Below are positions 1-7,091 of a DNA stretch of 7,390 bases, piece after piece. The first letter of the stretch is position 1. Each line of letters opens with the position of its first letter. The notes beneath the pieces were generated by a model. That model worked only from the letters and a program-made list of their open reading frames with translations. It did not search any database and was not told the origin of the DNA. This DNA is from Pseudarthrobacter sp. (lineage in GTDB: Bacteria; Actinomycetota; Actinomycetes; Actinomycetales; Micrococcaceae): assembly GCA_013362385.1 (NCBI GenBank), contig JABFWC010000175.1, positions 1 through 7,390 on the forward strand. The letters run 5' to 3'. The position numbers were made by a program, and so were the translations under genes.

Positions 1-2015
1 TTGTATTCGCCCCATTCCCAGCTTTCCCCGGAGATGAGGTCGTCCACGTAGAAGCCGCCGCCCGGCGTCAGGTCCTGCGGGTCAAGCTCCAGTGCGGCCA
101 GGTCCAGTGTGACGGTGCTCTCCCGGGTCACGTGCGGATCGACATTCACCACCACGATGATGGTGTCCTTCGAGCCATCCGGGAGGGTTTTGTGCTTGGA
201 GTACACCACCGTCGCATCGTCGGTGCTCTGGTGGACTGTCAGGTTCTGTAGGTCCAGCAGGGCCGGATGGTCGCGCCGGAGGTGGTTCAGGCGGGTGATG
301 AACGGTGCCAGGGTCCGCCCGGACTCCGCCGCGGCGTCCCAGTCGCGCGCCTTGTACTCGAACTTTTCATTGTCGATGTACTCCTCGGCACCGGGCCGGG
401 CCACATGCTCGTACAATTCGTAGCCGGCGTAGACACCCCACAGCGGGCTGGCCGTGGAGGCAAGGACGGCCCTGACCCGGAACGCTGCGGGACCGCCGTA
501 CTGCAGGTATTCGGTGAGGATGTCCGGTGTGTTGACGAAGAAGTTGGGGCGGAAGAAGGCCGGGGACTCGTGGCTGACCTCGTTGAAGTAGGACTCGATC
601 TCCTCCTTCGTGTTGCGCCAGGTGAAGTAGGTGTAGGACTGCTGGAATCCGGCCCGGCCCAGGGCATGCATCATGGCGGGCCGGGTGAACGCCTCCGCGA
701 GGAACACCACGCCGGGCACTTCCTTATTCACTTCGGCAATAAGCCATTCCCAGAACCACACAGGTTTGGTGTGCGGGTTATCGACGCGGAATATCTTTAC
801 GCCGTGGCTGACCCACAGCAGCACAATGCGGAGAATTTCCCGGGAAAGGCCTTCGGGGTCATTATCGAAATTGAGCGGATATATGTCCTGGTACTTCTTG
901 GGCGGATTTTCCGCATACGCAATGCTGCCGTCCACCCGGGTGGTGAACCATTCGGGGTGGGACCGCACCCACGGGTGGTCCGGCGCGGCCTGGAGGGCAA
1001 GGTCCAGTGCCACCTCGAGGCCAAGCTCATTGGCCCTGGCCACGAAGGCGTCGAAGTCCTCGAATGACCCGAGGTCGGGATGGATGGCGTCGTGGCCGCC
1101 TTCCTTGGCGCCGATGGCCCAGGGCGACCCGGGGTCGTTCGGGCCGGCAACCAACGTATTGTTGGGGCCTTTCCGGTACTGCACGCCGATGGGGTGGATG
1201 GGCGGCATGTAGAGGACGTCGAATCCCATGGCCGCCACGGCGTCCAGCCGCTTCGCCGCAGTACGGAAGTTGCCGGACGTCCAGGCGCCCGTGGTGTGGT
1301 CCTTGACCGCGCCTTCGGAGCGGGGGAAGAACTCGTACCAGGCGCCGCGGCCGGCCCGGTCCCGCTCCACCAGCAGCGGGAATTCTTCGGAGACAGTGAC
1401 GAGTTCACGGATGGGTTCGCGGGCGACGATACCGGCGATCTCCTGGCTGAATCCGGCGGCGAGGCGTTCCTCGGTGCTGCGGGACTGGTCGGCAAGGACG
1501 TCCGCGGCGTGGCGGAGCGCCCCGCGGTCGGCTTCACTGCGGAAGTCCTCCTGTGAGGCCTCGGCCAGCAGCTTGGAACCCTCGGCGAGCATGAGTTCGA
1601 CGTCGATTCCGGCGTCGATCTTCACCTCGGCGTTGTGGTGCCAGGTGCCGTAGCGGTCGTGCCAGGCTTCGATGACGAAGGACCAGTTGCCCGTCTCCGA
1701 CGGCGTGAGGATCCCTTCCCAGCGGTCCGTGCCCATGCCGCGTTCCCCGCGGGGCGGCGCGAGCCGTATGCGCTGGCGCTCGGCCCCGGTGGGGTCCAGC
1801 AGCACGGCGCTGACGCCGAGCTGGTCATGGCCTTCACGGAAGGCGGTGGCGCCGACAACGATGCCCTCCCCCGGCAACGCCTTGGCCGGAAACTTCCCGC
1901 CCTCGACGACGGGCTGCACGTCGGTGATGGGGAAACGCCCGAACCGCAGACCCTCGGTGATACGGCGCTGAAGCATTTCGGTTGATGCGGCACTGGTTCC
2001 TGAGTTAGTCGTCAC
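1..2015 (-). CDS. glgE: Alpha-1,4-glucan:maltose-1-phosphate maltosyltransferase GlgE (C-terminus cut by window edge)
   Basis: GlgE transfers maltosyl units from alpha-maltose-1-phosphate to the non-reducing end of alpha-1,4-glucan in the cytoplasm; it is a GH13 subfamily 3 enzyme. The window shows 671 codons; homologues are about 660-700 residues, so perhaps 20-30 are missing. An N-terminal domain (FGRFPITDV near residue 25) precedes the catalytic barrel, which carries MPPIHPIG (270-277), DHPWV, and IAYAENPPKKYQDIYP (from 365). Expected catalytic residues are present: nucleophile D412 in FRVDNPHTK, acid/base E441 in FLAEAFTRP, and D498 in NTPDIL. Their spacing (29 and 57 residues) equals that of the Streptomyces coelicolor enzyme (D394, E423, D480). 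The start is the GTG at 2015 (MTTNSGTSAAS). It is the first possible start after an in-frame TAG, has no clear ribosome binding site and sits 7 nt after a -10 box. An internal ATG 13 codons later is the alternative. It diverges from glgP. Confidence 0.95.
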   Translation of the reverse strand, partial: MTTNSGTSAASTEMLQRRITEGLRFGRFPITDVQPVVEGGKFPAKALPGEGIVVGATAFREGHDQLGVSAVLLDPTGAERQRIRLAPPRGERGMGTDRWEGILTPSETGNWSFVIEAWHDRYGTWHHNAEVKIDAGIDVELMLAEGSKLLAEASQEDFRSEADRGALRHAADVLADQSRSTEERLAAGFSQEIAGIVAREPIRELVTVSEEFPLLVERDRAGRGAWYEFFPRSEGAVKDHTTGAWTSGNFRTAAKRLDAVAAMGFDVLYMPPIHPIGVQYRKGPNNTLVAGPNDPGSPWAIGAKEGGHDAIHPDLGSFEDFDAFVARANELGLEVALDLALQAAPDHPWVRSHPEWFTTRVDGSIAYAENPPKKYQDIYPLNFDNDPEGLSREILRIVLLWVSHGVKIFRVDNPHTKPVWFWEWLIAEVNKEVPGVVFLAEAFTRPAMMHALGRAGFQQSYTYFTWRNTKEEIESYFNEVSHESPAFFRPNFFVNTPDILTEYLQYGGPAAFRVRAVLASTASPLWGVYAGYELYEHVARPGAEEYIDNEKFEYKARDWDAAAESGRTLAPFITRLNHLRRDHPALLDLQNLTVHQSTDDATVVYSKHKTLPDGSKDTIIVVVNVDPHVTRESTVTLDLAALELDPQDLTPGGGFYVDDLISGESWEWGEY

Positions 2016-2022
2016 AGGCTCG

Positions 2023-2052
2023 ACGTTAGCGAGAAATGGCGAAGATTGCTAA
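2023..2052 (-). promoter_or_regulatory. Candidate leaderless promoter of glgE
   Basis: On the minus strand a -35-like TTAGCA (2052-2047, 4 of 6 matches to TTGACA) is followed after 18 nt by TAACGT (2028-2023), which fits the actinobacterial TANNNT -10 consensus. The hexamer ends exactly 7 nt before the GTG start at 2015, so transcription would begin at or next to the start codon. The lack of a Shine-Dalgarno sequence before that GTG agrees with a leaderless message. Assigned by eye only. Confidence 0.5.
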
Positions 2053-2088
2053 GGCTGCTCACCAATTTCGTCGTGCCGCGCGCCATTT
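2034..2088. repeat. Inverted repeat AAATGGCG / CGCCATTT in the divergent promoter region
   Basis: The perfect 8-bp arms are AAATGGCG at 2034-2041 and CGCCATTT at 2081-2088, separated by 39 nt. The left arm falls inside the -10/-35 spacer of the proposed glgE promoter. The arms are too far apart for a good hairpin, but they could be two half-sites bound by a looping or cooperative regulator of both genes. It could also be a chance match. Confidence 0.35.
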
Positions 2089-2154
2089 TCTTCATGCCCT
2101 GGTCATTTACCCAAAAGAAACCCAATGCTGGTTCCCGGCTGGCAGGTTGTCGGT

Positions 2155-2167
2155 TAGTGTGACGCAG
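2155..2167 (+). promoter_or_regulatory. Candidate leaderless promoter (-10) of glgP
   Basis: TAGTGT at 2155-2160 fits TANNNT and ends 7 nt before the GTG at 2168 that homology selects as the glgP start. No convincing ribosome binding site lies at normal distance; a GGCAGG at 2141-2146 is too far upstream. The -35 position at 17-nt spacing reads TTCCCG, a poor match, as is common for actinobacterial promoters. The geometry mirrors the glgE side. Confidence 0.45.
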
Positions 2168-4852
2168 GTGAAGGCAATCCGCAGGTTTACGGTCCGTACA
2201 GTCCTCCCTGAGCCCATTCGGCCGCTGGCCCGGCTGGCCAGCAATTTGCGGTGGTCCTGGCACCGCCCCACACGCGAGCTTTTCGCGGGCCTGAACCCCC
2301 GCCTGTGGGAGGAAAGCGGGCAGGACCCGATCGGTCTCCTGGGCATGGTCAGCCGCGAAGAGCTCCAGCAGCTCGCCGCGGACCAGTCAGTGGTGGACCG
2401 GGTCCGGGCCGCCGAGGACGACCTCGACCGCTACCTGGACGAGCCGCGCTGGTACCAGGGCCTGGGCCCTGACGCACCGGCCTCGATCGCCTACTTCTCC
2501 CCCGAGTTCGGCATCACCGAGGTCCTCCCCCAGTACTCCGGCGGCCTGGGCATCCTCGCCGGCGACCACCTCAAGGCCGCGTCGGACCTGGGCGTGCCGC
2601 TGGTCGGCGTGGGCCTGTTGTACCAGGCCGGCTACTTCAAGCAGTCGTTGTCGCGGGACGCCTGGCAGCAGGAAACCTATCCGGTCCTGGATCCTGACGG
2701 CCTGCCCCTTACCCTGCTCCGCGAGCCCTCGCCTGACGGGAACGGCAACGCGGTGCAGATCTCCCTTCCCCTGCCCAACGGCCGGCGCCTGCTGGCACAC
2801 ATCTGGCGCGCCGACGTCGGACGCGTCCCCTTGCTCCTGCTGGACTCCAACGTTCCCGGCAACGACGACGCCGCCCGCAGCATCACCGACCGCCTGTACG
2901 GCGGCGGCGGGGACCACCGGCTGCAGCAGGAACTGCTGCTGGGCATGGGCGGGGTCAAGGCCCTGCGCGCCTTCCAAAAGTTGACCGGCAGCCCCGCGCC
3001 GGAGGTATTCCACACCAACGAGGGCCACGCCGGGTTCCTGGGCATTGAACGCATCCAGGAACTGATGTCCGGTGAGCAGGCGCTGACATTCGACGAAGCG
3101 CTGGCGGCCGGCCGTGCCTCCACGGTATTCACCACGCACACCCCGGTCCCCGCCGGCATCGACAGGTTCGAGATCGCCCAGATCAGCCACTTCTTCCAGG
3201 CCGGGCTGGCACCGGATGTGCCCGTGGACCGGATCCTGGAACTGGGCCGGGAGAACTACGCGGACGGCAACCCGTCCGTCTTCAACATGGCCGTCATGGG
3301 CCTGCGCCTGGCCCAGCGCGCCAACGGCGTGGCCAAACTCCACGGCGAGGTGTCGCGCAGCATGTTCTCCGCGCTGTGGCCGGGCTTCGACCACTCCGAG
3401 GTGCCCATCACGTCGGTGACCAACGGCGTGCACGTGCCCACCTGGGTGGACAGCCGCATCTCCAAGCTCGCCCGCGACCAGTTCGGCAGCGAGGCGGAAG
3501 CGCTGGGTAAATGGGACCTCGCCTACAACGTCAGCGACGCCGACGTCTGGGCGCTGCGCCGCGAAATGCGGGCAGCGCTGGTGGACGACGTCCGCCGCCG
3601 GCTCCGGGCCGCGTGGAAGAAGCGCGGGGCCGCCGACGCCGAGCTCGGCTGGACTGACAACGTCCTGGACCCGGATGTGCTGACCATCGGGTTCGCCCGC
3701 CGCGTGCCCACCTACAAGCGGCTCACTTTGATGCTGCGGGAACCGGCGCGGCTCAAGGCGCTGCTCCTGCACAAGGACCACCCCATCCAGCTGGTCATTG
3801 CCGGTAAGTCGCACCCCGCTGACGACGCCGGGAAGAAGATGATCCAGGACTTGGTGCGTTTCTCGGATGATCCGGAGATCCGGCACCGCATCGCATTCCT
3901 GCCCAACTACGACATCGCTATGGCCAGGACGCTGTTCCCCGGCTGCGACGTGTGGCTGAACAACCCGCTGCGGCCCCTGGAGGCCTGCGGCACGTCCGGA
4001 CTGAAGGCCGCGCTGACCGGTTCGCTCAACCTGTCCGTCCTGGACGGCTGGTGGGATGAAATGTACGACGGCGAGAACGGCTGGGCGATCCCGACGGCCA
4101 ACAACGACGCGTCCCCGGAGGAGCGGGACGACATTGAGGCGGCGGCGCTGTACGAGCTGTTGGAAACCCAGGTGGCGCCGCGCTTCTATGGGAGCACGGT
4201 GTCCGAGGCGGCGGGCGCGGCCGGACCGTCGACCACCCGGAGCGAGAAGGTGCCCACCCACTGGGTGTCCATGATCAAGCACACGCTGTCCCATCTGGGC
4301 CCGGCTGTCTCCGCCGAGCGCATGCTGCGCGACTACGTGAACATCCTCTACCGCCCCGCGGCTGAGGCGGGCCGCAGCGCCACCGCAAACTCCTACTCCC
4401 AGGCCCGGGCATTGGCTGCCTGGTCCGCGAAGGTGCGCGGCGCCTGGCCGCAGGTGCACGTGGAGCACGTGGATTCGGTAGGCGTGTCCGAGGACCCGCA
4501 AATCGGTGACACCCTCCAGGTGAACGCGTATGTGGCCCTCAACGCCCTGACACCGGAGGACGTCTGCGTGGAAGTGGCGTACGGGAAGGCGGAGGAGAAC
4601 GACACCCTTGCCGACATCACGATGATGGAACTGAAGGTCCAGGAGCACCTGGGCAGCGGCCGCCACCTGTTCAGCGGTTCCCTGGTCATCGACCGGTCCG
4701 GGCCCTTCGGCTACACCGTCCGCGTCCTGCCGCGTCATGACGCCCTGGCCTCCAAGGCAGAGCTGGGACTGATCGTGAACGCTGAGCCGCCGCTCCGGTG
4801 GGTACGGCTCCTTGCAGGCAGGGCACCAACCCGACGCAGGAGGACACCATGA
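2168..4852 (+). CDS. glgP: Alpha-glucan (glycogen) phosphorylase, actinobacterial GlgP type
   Basis: It catalyses PLP-dependent phosphorolysis of alpha-1,4-glucan to glucose-1-phosphate in the cytoplasm. The 894-residue product has the plan of the Mycobacterium tuberculosis GlgP family (about 860): an N-terminal DUF3417-type segment (MKAIRRFTV, NLRWSWHRP), then EFGITEVLPQYSGGLGILAGDH from about 113, HTNEGHAGF (H287), TTHTP (322-326), SVTNGVH (416-422), GFARRVPTYKR (508-518, with the phosphate-site Arg and Lys), and EACGTSGLKAA with K613 as the PLP Schiff-base lysine. A beta-sandwich-like tail (about 762-875) ends in VGYTVRVLPRH-like sequence, here FGYTVRVLPRH. The GTG at 2168 is chosen because MKAIRRFTV aligns with the family start; a GTG at 2159 and an ATG at 2036 are less likely. 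Oddities are a Ser/Ala/Gly-rich insertion at about 675-694 and an Arg-rich C-terminus (TRRRRTP), whose codons contain the next gene's ribosome binding site. It overlaps that gene by 4 bp. Confidence 0.95.
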   Translation: MKAIRRFTVRTVLPEPIRPLARLASNLRWSWHRPTRELFAGLNPRLWEESGQDPIGLLGMVSREELQQLAADQSVVDRVRAAEDDLDRYLDEPRWYQGLGPDAPASIAYFSPEFGITEVLPQYSGGLGILAGDHLKAASDLGVPLVGVGLLYQAGYFKQSLSRDAWQQETYPVLDPDGLPLTLLREPSPDGNGNAVQISLPLPNGRRLLAHIWRADVGRVPLLLLDSNVPGNDDAARSITDRLYGGGGDHRLQQELLLGMGGVKALRAFQKLTGSPAPEVFHTNEGHAGFLGIERIQELMSGEQALTFDEALAAGRASTVFTTHTPVPAGIDRFEIAQISHFFQAGLAPDVPVDRILELGRENYADGNPSVFNMAVMGLRLAQRANGVAKLHGEVSRSMFSALWPGFDHSEVPITSVTNGVHVPTWVDSRISKLARDQFGSEAEALGKWDLAYNVSDADVWALRREMRAALVDDVRRRLRAAWKKRGAADAELGWTDNVLDPDVLTIGFARRVPTYKRLTLMLREPARLKALLLHKDHPIQLVIAGKSHPADDAGKKMIQDLVRFSDDPEIRHRIAFLPNYDIAMARTLFPGCDVWLNNPLRPLEACGTSGLKAALTGSLNLSVLDGWWDEMYDGENGWAIPTANNDASPEERDDIEAAALYELLETQVAPRFYGSTVSEAAGAAGPSTTRSEKVPTHWVSMIKHTLSHLGPAVSAERMLRDYVNILYRPAAEAGRSATANSYSQARALAAWSAKVRGAWPQVHVEHVDSVGVSEDPQIGDTLQVNAYVALNALTPEDVCVEVAYGKAEENDTLADITMMELKVQEHLGSGRHLFSGSLVIDRSGPFGYTVRVLPRHDALASKAELGLIVNAEPPLRWVRLLAGRAPTRRRRTP
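4838..4843 (+). promoter_or_regulatory. Strong ribosome binding site AGGAGG for the ThDP enzyme gene
   Basis: A full AGGAGG lies 5 nt before the ATG at 4849, inside the last codons of glgP, where it encodes part of the terminal Arg run. It decides the start of the downstream gene over the in-frame ATG at 4798 and, with the ATGA stop/start overlap at 4849-4852, indicates translational coupling. Confidence 0.85.
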
Positions 4853-6636
4853 CCGAACGTACCGTGGCCGACGTGATCGTGGAGCGGCTGAGGACCTGGG
4901 GCGTCAGCCGGGTCTTCGGGTACAGCGGCGACGGCATCAACGGCTTCATGGGCGCCCTGCGCCGCACCGAAGGGCAGGTTGAGTTCGTCCAGGCCCGGCA
5001 CGAGGAAACCGCGGCCTTCATGGCCGTTGGCCACGCGAAGTACACCGGCGGTGTGGGCGTTGTGACCTCAACCCAGGGCCCGGGCGCCGTCCACCTGCTC
5101 AACGGGCTATATGACGCCAAACTGGACAGCGTCCCGGTGGTGGCCATCGTGGGCCAGCAGAGCCGCACGGTGCTGGGGTCCGCATACATGCAGGAGATCG
5201 ACCTGACTACCCTGTTCAAGGACGTGGCGTCGCAGTTCGTGCAGCTGGTCAGCGCGCCGGAGCAGGTTCCCATGGTGCTGGACCGTGCTTTCCGGACCGC
5301 CCTGGCCACGTCGTCGCCCTGCGTGGTCATCGTCCCCCACGACGTGCAGTCGGCGGCCGCGCCGGAACTGGAACAGCAGCACGGCATCGTGGTGACGGCG
5401 CCGTCCTGGAGCGCTGCCGCCAAGACGCCCAGGGACGAGGACCTGGACGCCGCGGCTGCACTGCTGAATTCGGCCGAACGCGTCGCCCTCCTGGTGGGAC
5501 AGGGGGCGCGGCGGGCCGGACCGGAGGTCGTGGCGGTGGCCGAGAAGCTGCAGGCCGGCATTGCCACGAGCCTGCTGGGCAAGCCCTACGTGGACGAAGA
5601 GCTGCCGTTTGCCGTCGGAACCATGGGGCATCTTGGCACCACCGCCAGCGCCCACCTGCTGGGTAACTGCGATGCCCTGCTCATCGTGGGTTCCAACGAC
5701 CCCTGGACCGAGTTCTATCCGCCGCCAGGCGCCGCCCGTGCCGTGCAGATCGATATCGACGAGAAGAAGATCGGCAACCGCTACCCGGTGGAAGTGGGCC
5801 TGGCCGGGGACGCGGCGTCCGCACTGGAGGCTTTGAACCGGCGGCTGGAACACCGTCCGCGCAGCCCATGGCGCACTGACGTGGAGGAGCACGTCAGCCG
5901 GTGGCGGATCCTCGCGGCGGACCGCGCCGCCGTTCCTGCCAGCCCCGTCAATCCGGAGCGGGTGGTCCGTGAGCTCAACGGCCGGCTCCCCGCGGACGCC
6001 CAAGTGAGTGTCGACGTCGGCAGCTGCGTCTACTGGTACGCCCGGCAGCTCGTGGTCCCGGCAGGGGTTCCGGTGCACCTGTCCGGGACGCTTGCCAGCA
6101 TGGGGTGCGCCATCCCCTACGGCCTTGCCGCGAAGCTCGCCCGGCCGGAGCGGCCGCTGGTGGCGCTGGCCGGGGACGGCGCCATGCAGATGTCCGGTGC
6201 CGCCGAACTGGTCACCGTGGCCCACCGCTGGCAACACTGGCACGACCCGCGGTTCGTGGTCTGCGTCTTCAACAACCGCGAGCTGACCGAAGTGACGTGG
6301 GAGCAGCGCGAATCCGAGGCGGAGCCGCGGTTCGCCGCCAGCCAGCAGCTTCCGGATTTTCCTTTTGCCGGGTACGCGGAGCTGCTGGGACTTCGTGGCA
6401 TCCGCGTGGAGGACCCGGAGGACATCGGCGCTGCCTGGGAGGAAGCCTTCGCCGCAGACCGTCCCGTGCTGATCGAGGTGCTCACCGACCCGGAGGTACC
6501 GCTCGTTCCGCCCTTCCCGGCAGGCAAGGAGAAGGCGGAAACCATGCGCAAGGGCCTGGCAGCGGAGGACGACGGCGGCAGGGCCTCCGCGCTGCTGGAC
6601 ACTTATGTTTCGCAGGAGGAACGCAAGCAGGGCTGA
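4849..6636 (+). CDS. Thiamine-diphosphate-dependent enzyme, pyruvate oxidase (PoxB)/acetolactate synthase-like
   Basis: The 595-residue protein has the three-domain plan of the superfamily. The PYR domain (1 to about 170) carries GYSGDGINGFMGAL and RHEETAAFMA, with E52 at the position of the catalytic glutamate (E50 of E. coli PoxB), then TQGPGAVHLLNGLYDA. The central Rossmann-like domain (about 190-330) has a FYPPPGAARAVQIDID stretch that resembles PoxB. The PP domain holds the ThDP motif from GDG (442-444) to NN (475-476), followed by NRELTEVTWEQR. Known members act on pyruvate: quinone- or oxygen-linked decarboxylation to acetate or acetyl phosphate, or condensation to acetolactate. PoxB-like activity is the better guess from the central domain, but FAD use and the electron acceptor cannot be read here. 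The C-terminus is charged and lacks an obvious amphipathic membrane helix. The gene is translationally coupled to glgP, which suggests a shared transcript. Confidence 0.88.
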   Translation: MTERTVADVIVERLRTWGVSRVFGYSGDGINGFMGALRRTEGQVEFVQARHEETAAFMAVGHAKYTGGVGVVTSTQGPGAVHLLNGLYDAKLDSVPVVAIVGQQSRTVLGSAYMQEIDLTTLFKDVASQFVQLVSAPEQVPMVLDRAFRTALATSSPCVVIVPHDVQSAAAPELEQQHGIVVTAPSWSAAAKTPRDEDLDAAAALLNSAERVALLVGQGARRAGPEVVAVAEKLQAGIATSLLGKPYVDEELPFAVGTMGHLGTTASAHLLGNCDALLIVGSNDPWTEFYPPPGAARAVQIDIDEKKIGNRYPVEVGLAGDAASALEALNRRLEHRPRSPWRTDVEEHVSRWRILAADRAAVPASPVNPERVVRELNGRLPADAQVSVDVGSCVYWYARQLVVPAGVPVHLSGTLASMGCAIPYGLAAKLARPERPLVALAGDGAMQMSGAAELVTVAHRWQHWHDPRFVVCVFNNRELTEVTWEQRESEAEPRFAASQQLPDFPFAGYAELLGLRGIRVEDPEDIGAAWEEAFAADRPVLIEVLTDPEVPLVPPFPAGKEKAETMRKGLAAEDDGGRASALLDTYVSQEERKQG

Positions 6637-6662
6637 CCCTTGCCTGCCCCCGCGCAGCCGGC

Positions 6663-6681
6663 AGCCGCAGGAAGTGCGGCT
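6663..6681. terminator. Small hairpin between convergent genes, possible bidirectional terminator
   Basis: AGCCGCA (6663-6669) pairs with TGCGGCT (6675-6681) around a 5-nt loop. It sits in the 44-bp gap where the ThDP gene (plus) and the barstar-like gene (minus) converge, and it touches the latter's stop codon. The 7-bp GC-rich stem has no T-tract on either side, so it is at best a weak intrinsic terminator. Its location is the main support. Confidence 0.35.
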
Positions 6682-7037
6682 TACAGCAGGACGGCGGTGA
6701 CGGACAGGTCCTTGCCCGCATACCGCTCTGCGTCCTGCAGGATCTCGCAGATGATGCCGAATGTCCTGCCCGCACGGAATTGCGCAGCCACCTGCCATAG
6801 GACGGTGACCGGCGGGTTGCCGTTGTCGGTGATGCTGTCAGCGAGGTCATGGAGGGAGTCGTTCAGGGCATCCAGGTCCGGCCCGTCGTGCTCCGGGAAG
6901 CTGAGGACCTCGGCGAAGGATTCCAGGACCCCGCGCTTGCTGTCAGCGGGCGGGACCACGAGGCTGCGCCGTCCGGCGTCGGCTTCCTGCTCCTGCAGCT
7001 CGTTGAGGGTCCAGGTGTCGCCGGAGAAAATTTTCAT
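6681..7037 (-). CDS. Barstar-like protein (barnase-inhibitor family), orphan
   Basis: The 118-residue, acidic, cytoplasmic-looking protein has no signal peptide or membrane segment. The match to barstar (90 residues) lies in the C-terminal two thirds. ESFAEVLSFPEHDGPDLDALNDSL aligns, in parts, with the barstar helix-2 segment ending YYGENLDALWD, and KDLSVTAVLL aligns with the final strand CDITIILS. By that alignment, barnase-contacting D35 and D39 are kept as D56 and D60, while Y29 and W38 are replaced by H50 and N59, and E76 by D102. Barstar blocks the RNase active site; whether this one binds an RNase is unknown. About 40 extra N-terminal residues precede the fold. The ATG at 7037 is used; a GGAAGG lies 14 nt upstream, a poor spacing. 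It follows the glgX end by 54 bp on the same strand, so co-transcription is likely. No barnase-like gene is visible. The family call is by eye. Confidence 0.72.
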   Translation of the reverse strand: MKIFSGDTWTLNELQEQEADAGRRSLVVPPADSKRGVLESFAEVLSFPEHDGPDLDALNDSLHDLADSITDNGNPPVTVLWQVAAQFRAGRTFGIICEILQDAERYAGKDLSVTAVLL

Positions 7038-7091
7038 GGTTGCGCTGGCTGCCTTCCGATTTGTGGGTTGCGCATGGCTTGGTCCGACAGC

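Larger units (their letters stand above)
2016..2167. promoter_or_regulatory. Divergent glgE/glgP intergenic control region
   Basis: This 152-bp stretch separates two outward-facing glycogen genes and is visibly less GC-rich than the flanking coding DNA. It holds one promoter candidate per direction and an 8-bp inverted repeat. A plus-strand reading frame does run through it in frame with glgP from an ATG at 2036. Its 44 extra residues look unlike the phosphorylase family, and it would overlap the glgE promoter, so I treat the region as non-coding. I see no riboswitch or terminator in it. Confidence 0.75.

Noticed and set aside
267..1067. Open plus-strand frame of 266 codons inside glgE
   Set aside because: The minus strand here encodes the GlgE catalytic domain with all three catalytic residues; the plus-strand product resembles no family I know.
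2036..2167. Upstream ATG extending GlgP by 44 residues
   Set aside because: The family alignment begins at MKAIRRFTV. The extension would overlap the glgE promoter, and it has no ribosome binding site.
2387..4738. Open minus-strand frame of 783 codons opposite glgP
   Set aside because: It is the mirror of a GC-rich gene with strong phosphorylase motifs. Its translation is rich in Gly, Val, Gln, His and Arg with no recognisable domain, and it has no promoter or ribosome binding context.
5107..6798. Open minus-strand frame of 563 codons opposite the ThDP gene
   Set aside because: It overlaps a gene with clear catalytic motifs and also runs into the barstar-like gene in another frame; its composition is that of an antisense shadow.
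7038..7073. Direct repeat GGTTGCGC at 7038-7045 and 7066-7073 between glgX and the barstar-like gene
   Set aside because: Only 8 bp in two copies, with no symmetry or promoter element attached; chance is a sufficient explanation.
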